A stretch of DNA of 19,200 nucleotides from Spirogloea muscicola (Eukaryota; Streptophyta; Zygnematophyceae; Spirogloeales; Spirogloeaceae): contig WELB01000055.1 in assembly GCA_009602725.1 (NCBI GenBank), positions 114,695-133,894 of the forward strand, given 5' to 3'. How positions within the stretch are numbered: the stretch's first letter is position 1; each line of letters starts with the position of its first letter. The notes beneath the pieces were generated by a model, which worked only from the letters and a program-made list of their open reading frames with translations, did no database searches and was not told the DNA's origin. Positions 1 through 10,171 of the stretch are shown here, piece after piece. A program made the translations under genes and the position numbers.

Positions 1-5
1 CGGCC

Positions 6-3000
6 ATGGACACCGCGTCGCCCGCCGGAAGCGGCGGCAAGGACCACATGCCCACGCGTGCGGCCCGCGGCGGCGGCGCCGTCGCCACCGCCTCCGCCGC
101 CTCGGCGCCCTCGTGAGCCCTCAATCCCACGCCCCCATAAGACCCCGCCTCCGATTCTGCGGGCGGGGGTTCGAGCCGCTGATCCGCCGCCGCCGCCGGC
201 TTTTCCGCGCCAGGGGCATCACGCGGGCCGTGTGGGGCCTCTCGGCGCTCCTCGTCGCGCTGCTGACGTACATATCCCACCACCACTACGGCGACACCTT
301 CCGCGCCCACGTAAGGCCAACACTCCCCACTAACCGCCACTACATAGACGCTAACATAGACGCTAATGTAGTCATAACACCCTCTGTATGCACCTGGCCG
401 GCTTCTATGGCCCATATTCTGGTATCAGCAGCCGCATTGTCTTGCAACTGCTTGCAACTACTGCCACTGCCCAGCATAGATTTCGAGCACAGATCGAGTC
501 TATGGCAGCCCAAAGCCAGCACCGTCGCTCGGCATCACTCTCTCTCTCTCTCTCGCTTTTGATATATGATTGCGCTGTATAGCTGATGCACACTGTCTCT
601 CGCTTTTGCGTGTTATTCATGCACACTTTCTCCGCTTCCCCTTCCGTTTCCTCTTCTGCTGCATCCCCGTCCCCGTTCCCCTTTGCTATGCCATCTGGGT
701 TCCACAACGCTTGCAGCAGTGCCAAGCCGGCTCCGTGATGGCTGGCCTTGTGGGGATCTGGGGTGTCGCGGCCGCCTGCATTCCTCAGTGCAGCTCTGCC
801 GCAGGGCCGCTCATTCCCCATTCCTTGCTGCGGCATTGCACCCAGGCGCTGGTGCCGCCGTCCTGCAGGCCCCGCATTGTCAGCAGTGACAGCCCCCTGC
901 CCAAGCTCTTCTTCCTGGCCGGTGTGGAGGGCGCGGGCCACGAGCTCTTTGAACGATTCTTCGCGTGTGTAAACACTCCTCCTATCCGCCGGCCTCTCCT
1001 TGACAACCTTTGGCACCCACTCAATCGAAACGATCCAGTGATGCTTGGCGATGGATCACTTAATTCCACAACAGGACCAATTTGAGCCCTTTTGATCGAA
1101 ACAGCTCAAATCAATTAGAGCCGCTTCAAGTTGGCCTTAAGGTGGCTCCAAGCAGCTCAGGTTTGCTTGACCATTGGGCCATGTCTGCAACATGGACTGG
1201 TCCCTGACATTTGCGCTGTTCAGCAGTCTAATGGACCACTGATGGAGCCGAGCGTGGTTCTAATTGTGCAGCAATCTGAACGTCAACCTGACATACGAGA
1301 AGTTTGAGCCGGACCTCCACCTCACCTTCGAGGAGGGCCAGAAGACAGAGGACCCCAAGTGCTCGGCGCTGCCATACGCCAGGCACCCCGTCAACTTCGG
1401 CGCGCAGGCAGCTGCGAGACTGCAAACCACAATCCAGGCATGTGCCGCTTCTGGATACACGCCCATGCAGCTGTGTCAATGAACTTATTGCAGAAAATTT
1501 CCTCCTTGGAGCACCATGGAGACATGAATCAAAGAGACCCGCAAACCGAGTTGTCTATGCACTGCAGCACGACGGTTCCACTTTATGCTGAGCCAAATCA
1601 CAGTCCAATGGCAAGCACAGCTTTCGGCTTTACTGAGAGTCTGGGTTGGCGTGAGCAGTTTGCCGGCAGTTACTTGAGGGCGCGGGACCCCTTCCCAATG
1701 GGCCGCATAAGGACGCCACTGGCCCGTCCTGACCTCGTCAGCCTCGCCCTCTTTGATGGCATCCTATATGATCTGAAGGTCAGCCTGGCCCCTCCTGCCT
1801 TCGACAACAATCTGCAGACTCCAGCTTTCCCTTAGCGTCAAAAGGCTCTTTGTCCAGTATGCAAGCTCCGCAGTGGACTACTATAGATTGCATTTGCTGC
1901 TCAGCTCTGCTCGTACTTGCTATGTCTTGTTATTTCTCCAGATGCAGCCACCCATTCTCAACGTTCCTAACTAATCTCAAACGAGAGGGATACGTTGTCA
2001 CATATAAGGAAGCCTGCACTGGAGTCTGCTGTTGTACTACAGACCTTGAATACCTTTGCCTCTAACACTCACTCGGTAATCCCACAGGTCTTGGTACTGG
2101 TTCACGAACCACGAGAGATGGTGGCCTGGTCGGTCGCGCGGAAATACGATGGCAACGACGTCGGTCGGCAAGTGCGGATGGTGGAGGATTCGCTGGTCTA
2201 CCTGGACGCTTCTGTCCGAATGCTGCACTGCGGCTCGTATGCTGTCTTTGACACACCTCTCCTCTCCAAGCACCCAGATGTGAGAGGCGCAGGCTCGCTT
2301 CTGCCGCTCCTCCTAATTTGTTCATTGATTGTTGCTGTTCTTCCTGGTATAATACCTTAGAGACATGCCTCACACCAACAGAATGTAATGTGCTTGACTG
2401 TAAGCTCTTTTCGATAGACAGCAATTAGAGGCAATGTCCAATCTAACTCACGATGCACTGGATTGTTCAGTAGTTGCTCAACTGCTATTGCAAGCACTTC
2501 GCTCGATGTACTGCGATCATGCAAAATGCAGGACGGGGCAGGTCGTATTGGAATGAACGCTCCAGTGCACGAGGTTGCTGTCTGTGTCACAAATGCCAGA
2601 CAATGCAACCTGAAGCTCTGTTCTTAGATACTCACGGCGTGTATCTTCTGTGCACAAACAGGCCATGGTGGACAAGCTGACGGAGTTCTTGGAGCTGCCA
2701 GTCACCAAGGAGGAGGTTCACAAGGCCCTGCGAGTCGCCCGCACTGAGTGGCTGACTGGCAGTGCTGAGGAACCACCACTCTTCCACGGCAAGAGGTGAG
2801 CAGACGACCTCTCAACCTGATGCTATTGTAATAAAGACCAGTGTCATAGATGGTTGCAGACAACCCCATGTATCATTCTCATCTATGACACCAGACAGGC
2901 ACTGGCGATTGATACAAAGCAATATGAGGTTCTGTAAGCCCTGATTCTATATTTTATTTGGACTGGCACAGCTTGGACTACTTCTTTGAAGGACGAGAGC

Positions 3001-3080
3001 CAATGTGGCCGCTGCTCAGTGCTTGCCGCGGAATCCCACCTTTCCGCCCTACTCGGCCTTCTCACTGGCCCTCATCATGA
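6..3080 (+). CDS. Sulfotransferase-like P-loop protein, type II membrane
   Basis: Multi-exon gene of about 420 residues. Proposed exons are 6-112, 214-310, 717-964, 1272-1472, 1604-1778, 2088-2279, 2662-2795 and 2972-3080; phases agree at every junction and the stop is TGA at 3078-3080. The ATG at 6 has a GCC-ATGG context and is followed by a short Ala/Gly-rich cytosolic tail. Exon 2 encodes one hydrophobic segment (VWGLSALLVALLTYI), a likely signal anchor, so the rest should face the Golgi lumen. Exon 3 holds LFFLAGVEGAGHELFE, which looks like the 5'-phosphosulfate loop of sulfotransferases. Exon 5 has FPMGRIRTPLARPDL and exon 6 VLVLVHEPREMVAWSVARKY, which resembles the 3'-phosphate-binding strand/helix. 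Transfer of sulfate from PAPS to a glycan is inferred from this layout; the exact family is not recognised. Uncertain points: the exon 3 acceptor (717, 720 or 789 all keep frame) and the exon 4/5 junction (alternative 1441 to 1621). Confidence 0.7.
538..554. repeat. (CT)n microsatellite in an intron
   Basis: A 17-base CT run lies inside the 406-bp second intron (311-716) of the membrane sulfotransferase-like gene. Nothing else is recognisable in that intron. Confidence 0.8.
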
Positions 3081-3539
3081 AAAACATGGGCAACCCCTTG
3101 ATTGCTGCCCCTAGGTGTATACCATGTTACATCTTCTAGATGTCACAGCTGCCATGGCGATGTACAGATTGTCGCCAGAGGAATGTGCCCAACAAATGCT
3201 TGGAAACTCAAGCCTCATTAGATAATGGTTGGTGATCACTAGGCCTAAAGTTTGCAGGAAGATAAGATTGTGCCTGAATCTGCAGCCGCTGTTGTCTCTA
3301 ACATCTGTTGGGGGTATGACATTCATTTAGCCAATGATATTCCATAACTAATGCTCAAAAATCAGGGCTGCAAACCTAACGAGAAGGCGTGACAAAACAA
3401 CACACGGTACGCTTACCACAATCGTCCTGGCAGAGTGTTCGAAAAGAAAAGTTGACAGGGCAATGCGAAGTGCATCCTACACCACTCTCTGTTGGACGAA
3501 CTACTGCTACTGTGATGCCCCACAGTAAGAATGACTTTC
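3081..3539. other. Convergent intergenic region
   Basis: About 460 bp between the stop codons of two convergent genes. It should hold both 3' UTRs. TTACA at 3127-3131 reads TGTAA on the minus strand, the usual poly(A) signal of green algae, and could end the ATP-grasp gene transcript; this assignment is an inference. No coding region, RNA gene or repeat is evident. Confidence 0.5.
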
Positions 3540-6500
3540 TCAAGACTTAACAAGTGAGGTCTTTGTAATTGGAATCTCAATGGCTTCATCAATGTGCTTG
3601 ATGAACTCCACGGCCTCCTCCACACTTGGCTTGCTCACCATCATTTCATACACCCATGTGGGCAGGCCATCCTCCACGCACACCACCTTCTCACCCGGCT
3701 GCACCAGAGGCTTGATGTACATCACATCCGGATGATCCACCCACTTCTGCAAAACCCGAACACAGCGAGGGTTGGCTTAGAGGCAAAGGCAATATTCTCA
3801 AGTTGCTGGTAGATGACGGAATGGTTGATGTGACATCCATCCAAAGCTACTGGCCCACGTCAGCTGCGCTCAGCTGCTTGATAGTATGTTGCTTTCTGCA
3901 GAATGACTGGAAGCAAAGTGGCAACCATACAACACCCTCTGATCAAGTACCACCTGCCTGCACCCTGCTCTAGCAGTTGTGACCAGGTTCTTGTACCTTG
4001 AAATAGTCAATGTTAGCGAGGTAGCCTGTCTCGCTGGCATTCACAGAGTATTCGGCGATGTGCATCAGCGGCTTGGCGGACACCAGTGGCTTCCTGGGAA
4101 TGCCCGCCGCAGCAAAAAGGGCCTCCTCAACCAGGTCCACTCCCCACACCAGCTTGTTGATGTTCCTCACAGGGCCCCCTCCCATCCTCGCATTGACCTG
4201 GAGGAGAAAGTCAAGAAAACACATTGCAGGCCCACAATTCTCATGATGTGTTCATGAGCGAGCAAGACTTGAATACTTCAGTGCAATTTTGCAAAGCTCA
4301 GAAGTGCAGAACCCTCCATTAGCAACCAGGAACAAGTGCATCTCCTGAGCTGGCCATCAACGTTGGAGGCCCGGCCGCTAGCACAGTCTACCAATGAAAA
4401 GTCTAGGTGTTTGGGCTTTCCGTTCAGTAATGTACCTCAATGAGGTGAGGCCCATGGTTGGACGTGTACTTGCACTCGACATGGAATACGCCCTGCTGGA
4501 ACCCCAGTGCCTTCACTGTGTCCACTGCCAGCTCGCAAAGCTCCTTCTGCTGTGTTTCAGAGAGCAGCGAAGGGCAGTTGGATCCCGTCTCGTTGAAGTA
4601 CGGCTCGATTGTTGGCCAGTTGTCCGTGATTGAGCCGTACACCACCTCACCATTGCTCATCACAACATCCACATCCACCTCAGGGCCATCGAGGTACTGC
4701 TCCATCATGAAGATCTGTGGTGGCGGCTCTGTCTGCACTTTCTGATGGGCCATTCCTTGCCCTTCCTGAAATGAACAGCAAAAGCTTATCTGTGACAGGA
4801 GCAATATGAAGCTCACAAAGCCATGCCACTGACTTTGTATAATAAGCTCTCGAAAAAAATAATTTCAATTTTCCATGTAAACATACAAGCTGTCTTTTAA
4901 TGGGCAACTTGCAGGGCCCAATCACTTATTGGCCACTGCTAAATTCTCGGCAGGTATCAAAGACATCAAGAATTAAGTGTGACAGCTGCAGGCGAGAGAC
5001 TGGGGTGGCAATTACCATACCACGATGGCAGCCCAGCTTTCATTGACTTCCTTTGATATCTTGTCAAAGATCTTCAGGAGCTGGGGCAGTGTGTCAACTC
5101 TGACCACTCCTAGTGATGCCGCGCCTGCACAAGTCCATCACGTCCATGGAAAGTAAGTAATCCTGAGATCCTCAGATTGACTTGGCAGCTCGCAATTATA
5201 GTAACTCAACATACAAGCGTCACCTCAACGTACCTGTCACACATGCAACCATCGACGAACTACGAAACACGCTACTATTACATTGATGACTTGCAGCTGC
5301 TGCAACTGTGACATTAGGAGACCAGTCAAATTGTAGATTTGAACCTGATATGGGCTTTATAACTGCAGGAAAGCCAACTGCCTCAGCTGCGGCGTGGACA
5401 TCGCCTGAGGACTTGATGGTGTGATTCTTGGGCGTCGGCAGGCCACATTCGGCCATGACGCTGCGGGTCAGCTGCTTCTCGCGTGCATTGTCCACCGCCT
5501 CCGGCAGGTTGCCAGACACGCCAAGGTGCTCTGCCAGCCGCGCAATCAGCGGCTGCGCCACCTCCCAGAAGCTGATCACACCATCCAGCTGCCCAAACTC
5601 CTGCATGCAGTAGAAGGGGTGGGCTGCTGCAGGTTCAGGTTATATATAAAGTGACTGTCATGGCACCTCCAACGCACTCATCTGACATGTTGGCCACATG
5701 CATTGGTGGTATTGAGCAATGACTAAATCATTCACTTCTCTGCAGAGACTAAGCTGACCGCAAACACATTTTACTCCATGCCCTACGTCATAATTTAAGC
5801 TAATTCGGCAGTTCTCTCACCTTCTCAATCCCAGTAATGGTGTCCACCATCCTTTCAAACACTGTTTCAGAGTCGGACCAATCGAAGGGGTAGAAACGCT
5901 CGATGGTGCCCTCCTCCTCCAACAGCTTGCTCCAGCTGTCAGGGCCGTCCACAATCACACCTCTGCATGCATGCAAAATTGTGATCAGAAAGGTATGATG
6001 AAGCTGGACGGCTTATATCCTGCCACTGGCGGTATGGCTGCTGGAGATTACAGTAGCACCGGATAATTGGCATATCTCAGATGTGCAAGTGTAATAGCTG
6101 CATTGCAAAATGGGCGTAGGCCACAATGCAACTCCAAGGCAAGTCGAGCACCTGATGCCCAGCTCCTTGGCTCTCTCGTATATGAAGCGCTTGCCAGAGT
6201 ATCCAGCTGCCACGAAGACAATGACTGTCCCTTTGAGCATCCGCCGTCTCAGCTGCCTGCCCTCGACCGTCCGTGCTGCCACCCGCTCCTGTCATTGCCA
6301 CCTAGGGTCAGCTTAAGGGCACAGGCAGTACCTAGGATAGGAGCTCAGACGCTGCACTGCCTGGGTGCTCAGCCATGCCTGGTACCTGGCAAGTGCCTAG
6401 CTCAAGTCAAGTGCCCTACATTGACGACAAAGCTTGCAGCAAGTGAGGCATCATATCGGCAAGGGGCTGGCTGAAGTAAACAAGTGTCTCAGCTCTGCAA

Positions 6501-7796
6501 GCAAGGTGACATTTGCCACAAAGTATAACCAAATGCGTGAATGCAGCAACTCAATCAGCCCAAGTGTGATGACACAGAGACTGATGTGTGATGTTAGTAG
6601 TGCACCTCCGGGAGGGAGTTGAGTGTCTCGACAGCCGGCGACGCAGGCGTCTCCCGCAAGACGCGAGCGCGCTCTGCTGGTGAGAGGCCCTTGGGAAGTG
6701 ATCCGATGCTCCACTCGGACAGGTAGTTCGTGTCCACTACGGAAAGCGGGCTCGCTGCAACGGGGGCAGCTGACGAGCGGCTTGCACCAATCGGTGAACT
6801 GCCCTTGCCCCTGATCTCCTGCACTACGCCGGCCGCAGCACATGCCAACTGCATCAATCAGCCGCCTGTGCTCAAAGGACTGCTTGGGCCAGAAGAGCAT
6901 GTGTTGCACGACCAGCATTTCCTCAACACTAAATGTCAGGCTAATTGAAGCCTGAAAAATAAGCCAGAGGCAAACTAGGTTATTGGCAACTTGTGGTCAG
7001 GCAGTTACTGTGAGCAGCATGTTGAGGTGCTGCAAGGAAAAAGCTACAGTGCATGCAGAGCAGCCGGTGGCCACCACCGCAAGCAGAGTGACAGATTGCC
7101 AGGGAGGCCTTACAAACGAGGTGGAGAGCGAGGAGGCGGCGGGCGAGCGGGCATGCTCAGGCCCTCGCCGGCTGAACTTGTTCTCCTCGTAGTCGACCTG
7201 TTCAGAATGCAGGCACACTATCAGCGGCTCTAACCCTCACTATCGACCTGTCCAGAGTGCATAAACATGGTCAGCACAACCTGAAATAATCGCAGCAAGC
7301 ACACCAGCAGACATGCACTCCATTGCCACGAAGATCACAATACCCTCGCATGGCAGATATTATAGCCCCTGACGTCTGCACTGACGGCCGCGAGCGTGGG
7401 AGCGCACACCGAAATCATGGGGCAACAACGGTGGCAGATGGTGGGACAATGGAGGATGGCAGGCTATTTGCGAATAAGGGAACCGCTGCGGCGGCGGGGG
7501 TTCGAACCAGGGTGGTGGATTGGCCGAGGCTGCGGGCGAGGCTCCACTCGTGCACGGGCGCGCTGGAGCTGATGGACGCCTTGCCGATGTCCGCGAAGAT
7601 GGCGGCGTCCGCGTCGGATGCCAGCTCCGGGTAGAGGCACGGCCACGCGTCCGGCGGGCAGGTGGCGTGCTGCGCCGCCAGCGGCGGCGGCGGCGGCGCC
7701 AGGCGCTCGGCGCCGTCATTGCCGACGCCCAGGCGCGTGGCGNCGCGGCTGCCGGTGCGCAGCCGGCACTCCCGCAGCAGCTGCCGCCGGTTCTGC
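3540..7796 (-). CDS. ATP-grasp ligase, carnosine synthase-like
   Basis: Multi-exon minus-strand gene, about 700 residues visible. Exons in transcript order: about 7796-7508, 7197-7114, 6951-6606, 6288-6152, 5962-5821, 5600-5345, 5124-5021, 4765-4436, 4197-3997 and 3746-3540 (stop TGA 3542-3540). From the 6288 exon on, all junctions keep phase. The order is TVIVFVAAGYSGKRFIYERA (opening Rossmann strand), GVISFWEVAQPLIARLAEHLG, GLPTPKNH, then the ATP-grasp core: VIKPISGAASLGVVRV (nucleotide-binding lysine region), IFMMEQYLDGPEVDVDVV, GVFHVECKY (acidic metal ligand) and HLIEVNARMGGG (Glu/Asn metal ligands, Arg and glycine loop). ATP-grasp enzymes join a carboxylate to an amine through an acyl-phosphate. 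The order and the GFWED-like segment resemble animal carnosine synthase (CARNS1); the real amino-acid substrates are unknown. Oddities: no in-frame ATG is found at the 5' end (an acceptor-like TTGCAG abuts 7796, so a first exon may be missing), an N lies at 7743, and the 6951-6606 exon needs a frame change. Confidence 0.75.
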
Positions 7797-8251
7797 CTGC
7801 AACTACCACTCCCAGCGATCCCCCGCCGCACGATCGGACCTAGATCACAGCACCAGCTACATCCAACGCTCCGCCGTCGCCGCCGCCACGATCCCTGCCA
7901 CCGCCGCCGCCACCGCCGCCGCTGCCGCCGCCGCGGCCGCGGGGGCGTGATCTCACTCAGCTGATGTGACGACGAGGGCCCGGTAAGAATCTGCGCGGGC
8001 GCTGGATTAAGGGGCCCCGCTGTGGCGTGCCCCGCATTATTGGGCAGCCGGGCTTCCGCGCCCGTGGGAACGGGCCCCCTCCCGGCCGCCACGCGGCGCG
8101 CGCCCCGTGCTCGGCCCCGACCTGCGCGCCGAGCTGCCCGCCGCTGCGGCGGCGCCGCGGCGGAGACGAGCCGACGCCGCAGCGACGCGACGAGCTTCCA
8201 ACGGCCGCTCGACGACTAAACGTAACCCGTAAGGTGGAAATCGAATGCCGC
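7797..8251. other. GC-rich 5' region of the ATP-grasp gene
   Basis: Upstream (minus strand) of the first recognisable exon of the ATP-grasp gene. It is strongly GC-rich and contains GCC/CCG runs near 7870-7940. Long open frames cross it on both strands, but they encode Arg/Ala/Pro low complexity produced by the trinucleotide runs and lack ATG starts. I take it as 5' UTR/promoter, possibly with an unrecognised short first exon. Confidence 0.45.
7870..7940. repeat. Imperfect GCC/CCG trinucleotide tract
   Basis: Interrupted CCG/GCC units lie upstream of the minus-strand ATP-grasp gene. Similar tracts lie directly before the start codons of the phospholipase B-like gene (11041-11094) and the SLC35F6-like gene (19039-19077). 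Confidence 0.75.
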
Positions 8252-8308
8252 GAGCTACTCTGACTTGATGTTGCTCACTCGCGGGTACTGAGCTTCCCTC
8301 TGCATCGT
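8252..8308 (+). repeat. 57-bp repeat module, copy 1
   Basis: Begins GAGCTACTCTGACTTGATG and ends CTCTGCATCGT. The same 57 bp recurs in the same orientation at 9678-9734 with 4 mismatches by my count. More diverged relatives (CTACTCAGATTTGC, CACTCTGACTTGCGGC) lie near 10327 and 9327. Origin unknown; it flanks the retrotransposon fragment. Confidence 0.8.
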
Positions 8309-8480
8309 CTCGTCTCTTCTCTATGGGCGAGCACTTTCTTCTAATCGAAGGGCAAGGCCCCTTCTTGTTGTTGTTCAACTCTTCCTCGGCCTCCCACCTA
8401 ACCGCCTGATTGGGGTGCGCCAGTGTGAGTGCCGCTTCCGTGCTGAGGGTGCTGAGCTCGCCACTCACATGCTGCGAAGA

Positions 8481-8531
8481 GAAGAAGTGGCACTCCCAAC
8501 GGGGGCAAGGGCTGTGAAAAGCCAGCCCGAG
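8481..8531 (-). repeat. CCCTTGCCCCCATT repeat family, inverted copy
   Basis: Contains GGGGGCAAGGGCTGTGAAAA followed by GCCAGCCCGA, the reverse complement of the family core seen at 10001-10080. The retrotransposon reading frame starts to resemble its family immediately after this copy, so the copy marks the 5' break of that fragment. Confidence 0.8.
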
Positions 8532-9157
8532 ATGCCCCACTGGATCAGAAGTGGTGGGCATCCACAACCTGCTCCGTGATGCCCTGGCGGGTTTGATGGG
8601 CGACGCCGAGTACCGTGCGGTCGTGGAAGTGAACAACATCATGCCTATCACCACGGATGCCCAGGGACGTCATCATCGCCGCACTCTTGACATTGTGGGC
8701 GTGCAACCTGGTGGAGGTCCACTGGCCTTGGTCGATGTTGTGGTTACGGAGGCCTATAAAGGGCCAGCATCGACAGACATCGCTGGCCACGCAGTGGGCA
8801 GTGCTGAATACAGAAATTTGCAGCACTACTCCGCTTACCCCCAATGTGATCAGCTCCTGCCAGCGGCAATCGACATCTTTGGCTGCTTAGGTCCTCGTCT
8901 CCTTACTCTCCTTCAAAATCTAGCCAGTTTTACGTTACACACGACATGCAGATGTGTTCCTGGCTGAGATGGGCTTGCCAGCTGCATATATGTCGTTCTT
9001 GCGACGACGAGTTTCGGCCTGTTTGCAGCGTGCTCAGGCTCATGCTTTGCACCAGAAAGCTGGGCGAGCTCTAGTTGGTGGCAGAAGGGCTTCATATCCG
9101 CCATCTAGTACTCATGCATCGGTTAGCGACCTTTATGTCTTGACCCGTGGTTACTGA
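8532..9157 (+). pseudogene. 3' remnant of a non-LTR retrotransposon ORF
   Basis: The frame from about 8551 reads VVGIHNLLRDALAGLMGDA, then RRTLDIVGVQPG, LALVDVVVTEAYKGP and an AVGSAEYRNLQHYSAYP stretch followed by AIDIFGCLGPRLLTLLQNLA. This order (RHNxxRDAL, R-D, VDVxV, K/R-Y, ETFGxxGP) is that of the C-terminal restriction-like endonuclease segment of algal and other early-branching LINE reverse transcriptases. A frame change near 8935-8955 leads into a second frame (8954-9157) ending with FLRRRVSACLQRAQAHAL, typical of the last helix of such proteins. The reverse transcriptase domain and the zinc-binding segment are absent, so this is a 5'-truncated, frameshifted dead copy. Read as family knowledge plus visible motifs. 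Confidence 0.65.
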
Positions 9158-9410
9158 GCGGGTCAACCTACTGTAGGGTATGTAGGTCTTAAGATGAGTT
9201 TGCCTTTGTACTTGGCCTTCGTTTGTTTCAGATACACGGAAATCTCCCTTCTTGTTGGCGACAAGATTTTCCTGAAGATGGATATAGGCGCAGGTGGCGA
9301 GCCGGAAGCATAGTCCGGCGGCTAGTCACTCTGACTTGCGGCTACTGAATAGAGGTGATTAAGTGATAATCTTACATGGTCCTTACTTGATTACGTATTC
9401 CAGCGCCTTC

Positions 9411-9482
9411 CGGCCCCTTGGGACCATGTCAATTCATTACGGGTTGGCTGTTCACAGCCTCGCCTCATTTGAGAGAACCGCT
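9411..9482 (+). repeat. Repeat family, diverged copy
   Basis: CGGCCCCTTGGGACCATGTC, then CAATTCATTACGGGTTGGCT and TTCACAGCC follow the order of the family consensus (GGCCCCTTCGAACCTTGTCA, ATTCTTTTCGGGCTGGC, CACAGCCCTTG) with many substitutions. Confidence 0.6.
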
Positions 9483-9512
9483 CTCTGCCGGAAGGCCCAC
9501 GACCACAAGTAG

Positions 9513-9550
9513 CACTAGGGTAGTGAGCACGCGCTCACTACCCCCTAGTG
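9513..9550. repeat. Inverted repeat, 16-bp stem
   Basis: Left arm CACTAGGGTAGTGAGC (9513-9528), 4-base loop, right arm 9533-9550, which is complementary except for two extra C. It could form a stable hairpin in DNA or RNA. Confidence 0.8.
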
Positions 9551-9570
9551 GAGAAAAGAAGATAAGAATG

Positions 9571-9604
9571 CGGCTCTCCCAAACGGCCGCAAGGGCTGTG
9601 AAAG
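9571..9604 (-). repeat. Repeat family, short inverted copy
   Basis: GCGGCTCTCCCAAACGGCCG followed by CAAGGGCTGTGAAAG is a diverged reverse complement of the family core. Confidence 0.55.
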
Positions 9605-9677
9605 AGGCAAGCGCAGCCAGGTGGCTGGGAGAAAGTGAAAGAGAGAGCGTGGGGAGGCCAGGCCAAGCGTAGGCCCT

Positions 9678-9734
9678 GAGCTACTCAGACCTGATGTTGC
9701 TCACTCGTGGGTACTGAGCTTTCCTCTGCATCGT
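9678..9734 (+). repeat. 57-bp repeat module, copy 2
   Basis: Direct repeat of 8252-8308 with 4 differences in 57 bp. The two copies lie 1.4 kb apart and bracket the retrotransposon remnant and a hairpin. Confidence 0.8.
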
Positions 9735-9855
9735 TTCTGTGTTCTGCAGTATGTTGTAGTGTAGTCCTTTCTCAGGCCCCGACGGCTGGCCCGCCGTGGC
9801 ACGCGTGGCGGAAGAGAACAGCTCAGCCAATGTAAGGCCAATGGCTGTGCGAGGG

Positions 9856-9922
9856 CTGGCTTTTCACAGGAGAAAGGGCTCGCCCATTTTCACGGCCCTT
9901 GCCCCCATCGGAAGAGCCGCTT
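9856..9922 (+). repeat. Repeat family copy with insertion
   Basis: GGCTGGCTTTTCACAG is separated from CGGCCCTTGCCCCCAT by about 25 extra bases that partly repeat the same words, as if one copy had inserted into or been duplicated next to another. Confidence 0.55.
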
Positions 9923-9970
9923 CTTTACTGAGAGAGGCCAGCCCAAAGAGACGTGCAGACTCTGGAGAGG

Positions 9971-10080
9971 GCCCCGCAGTCGCTTGCTTAGCTCGTAGTT
10001 TGGCCCCTTCGAACCTTGTCAATTCTTTTCGGGCTGGCTTCTCACAGCCCTTGCCCCCATTGGGAGAGCCACTTCTTCTT
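9971..10080 (+). repeat. Repeat family, longest direct copy
   Basis: Starts GCCCCGCAGTCGCTTGCTTA, continues GGCCCCTTCGAACCTTGTCA, GGGCTGGCTTCTCACAG and CCCTTGCCCCCATTGGGAGA. It is almost identical, in inverted orientation, to 10577-10669 over roughly 93 bp. Both copies are followed on the plus strand by GCAGAACGGGGGAGGATGGA (10088 and 10684). Confidence 0.85.
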
Positions 10081-10171
10081 CTTCTCACAGCAGAACGGGG
10101 GAGGATGGACCACTTAGTAGTTACGAGTGAGGAGCCTCACATCCGACAGACGAGCTGCCGGTAAACGATCC

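Noticed and set aside
405-1016. 203-codon minus-strand open frame
   Set aside because: It runs antisense across intron 2 and exon 3 of the membrane sulfotransferase-like gene, and its translation has no family motifs.
7415-8092. Long minus-strand frame through 7797-8092
   Set aside because: The 5' half is Arg/Pro low complexity from GCC repeats and starts with GTG, not ATG; only the part below about 7796 looks coding.
9796-10164. 122-codon plus-strand frame in the repeat island
   Set aside because: It is built from repeat-family copies, and the same peptides appear in other frames at other copies; no domain is seen.
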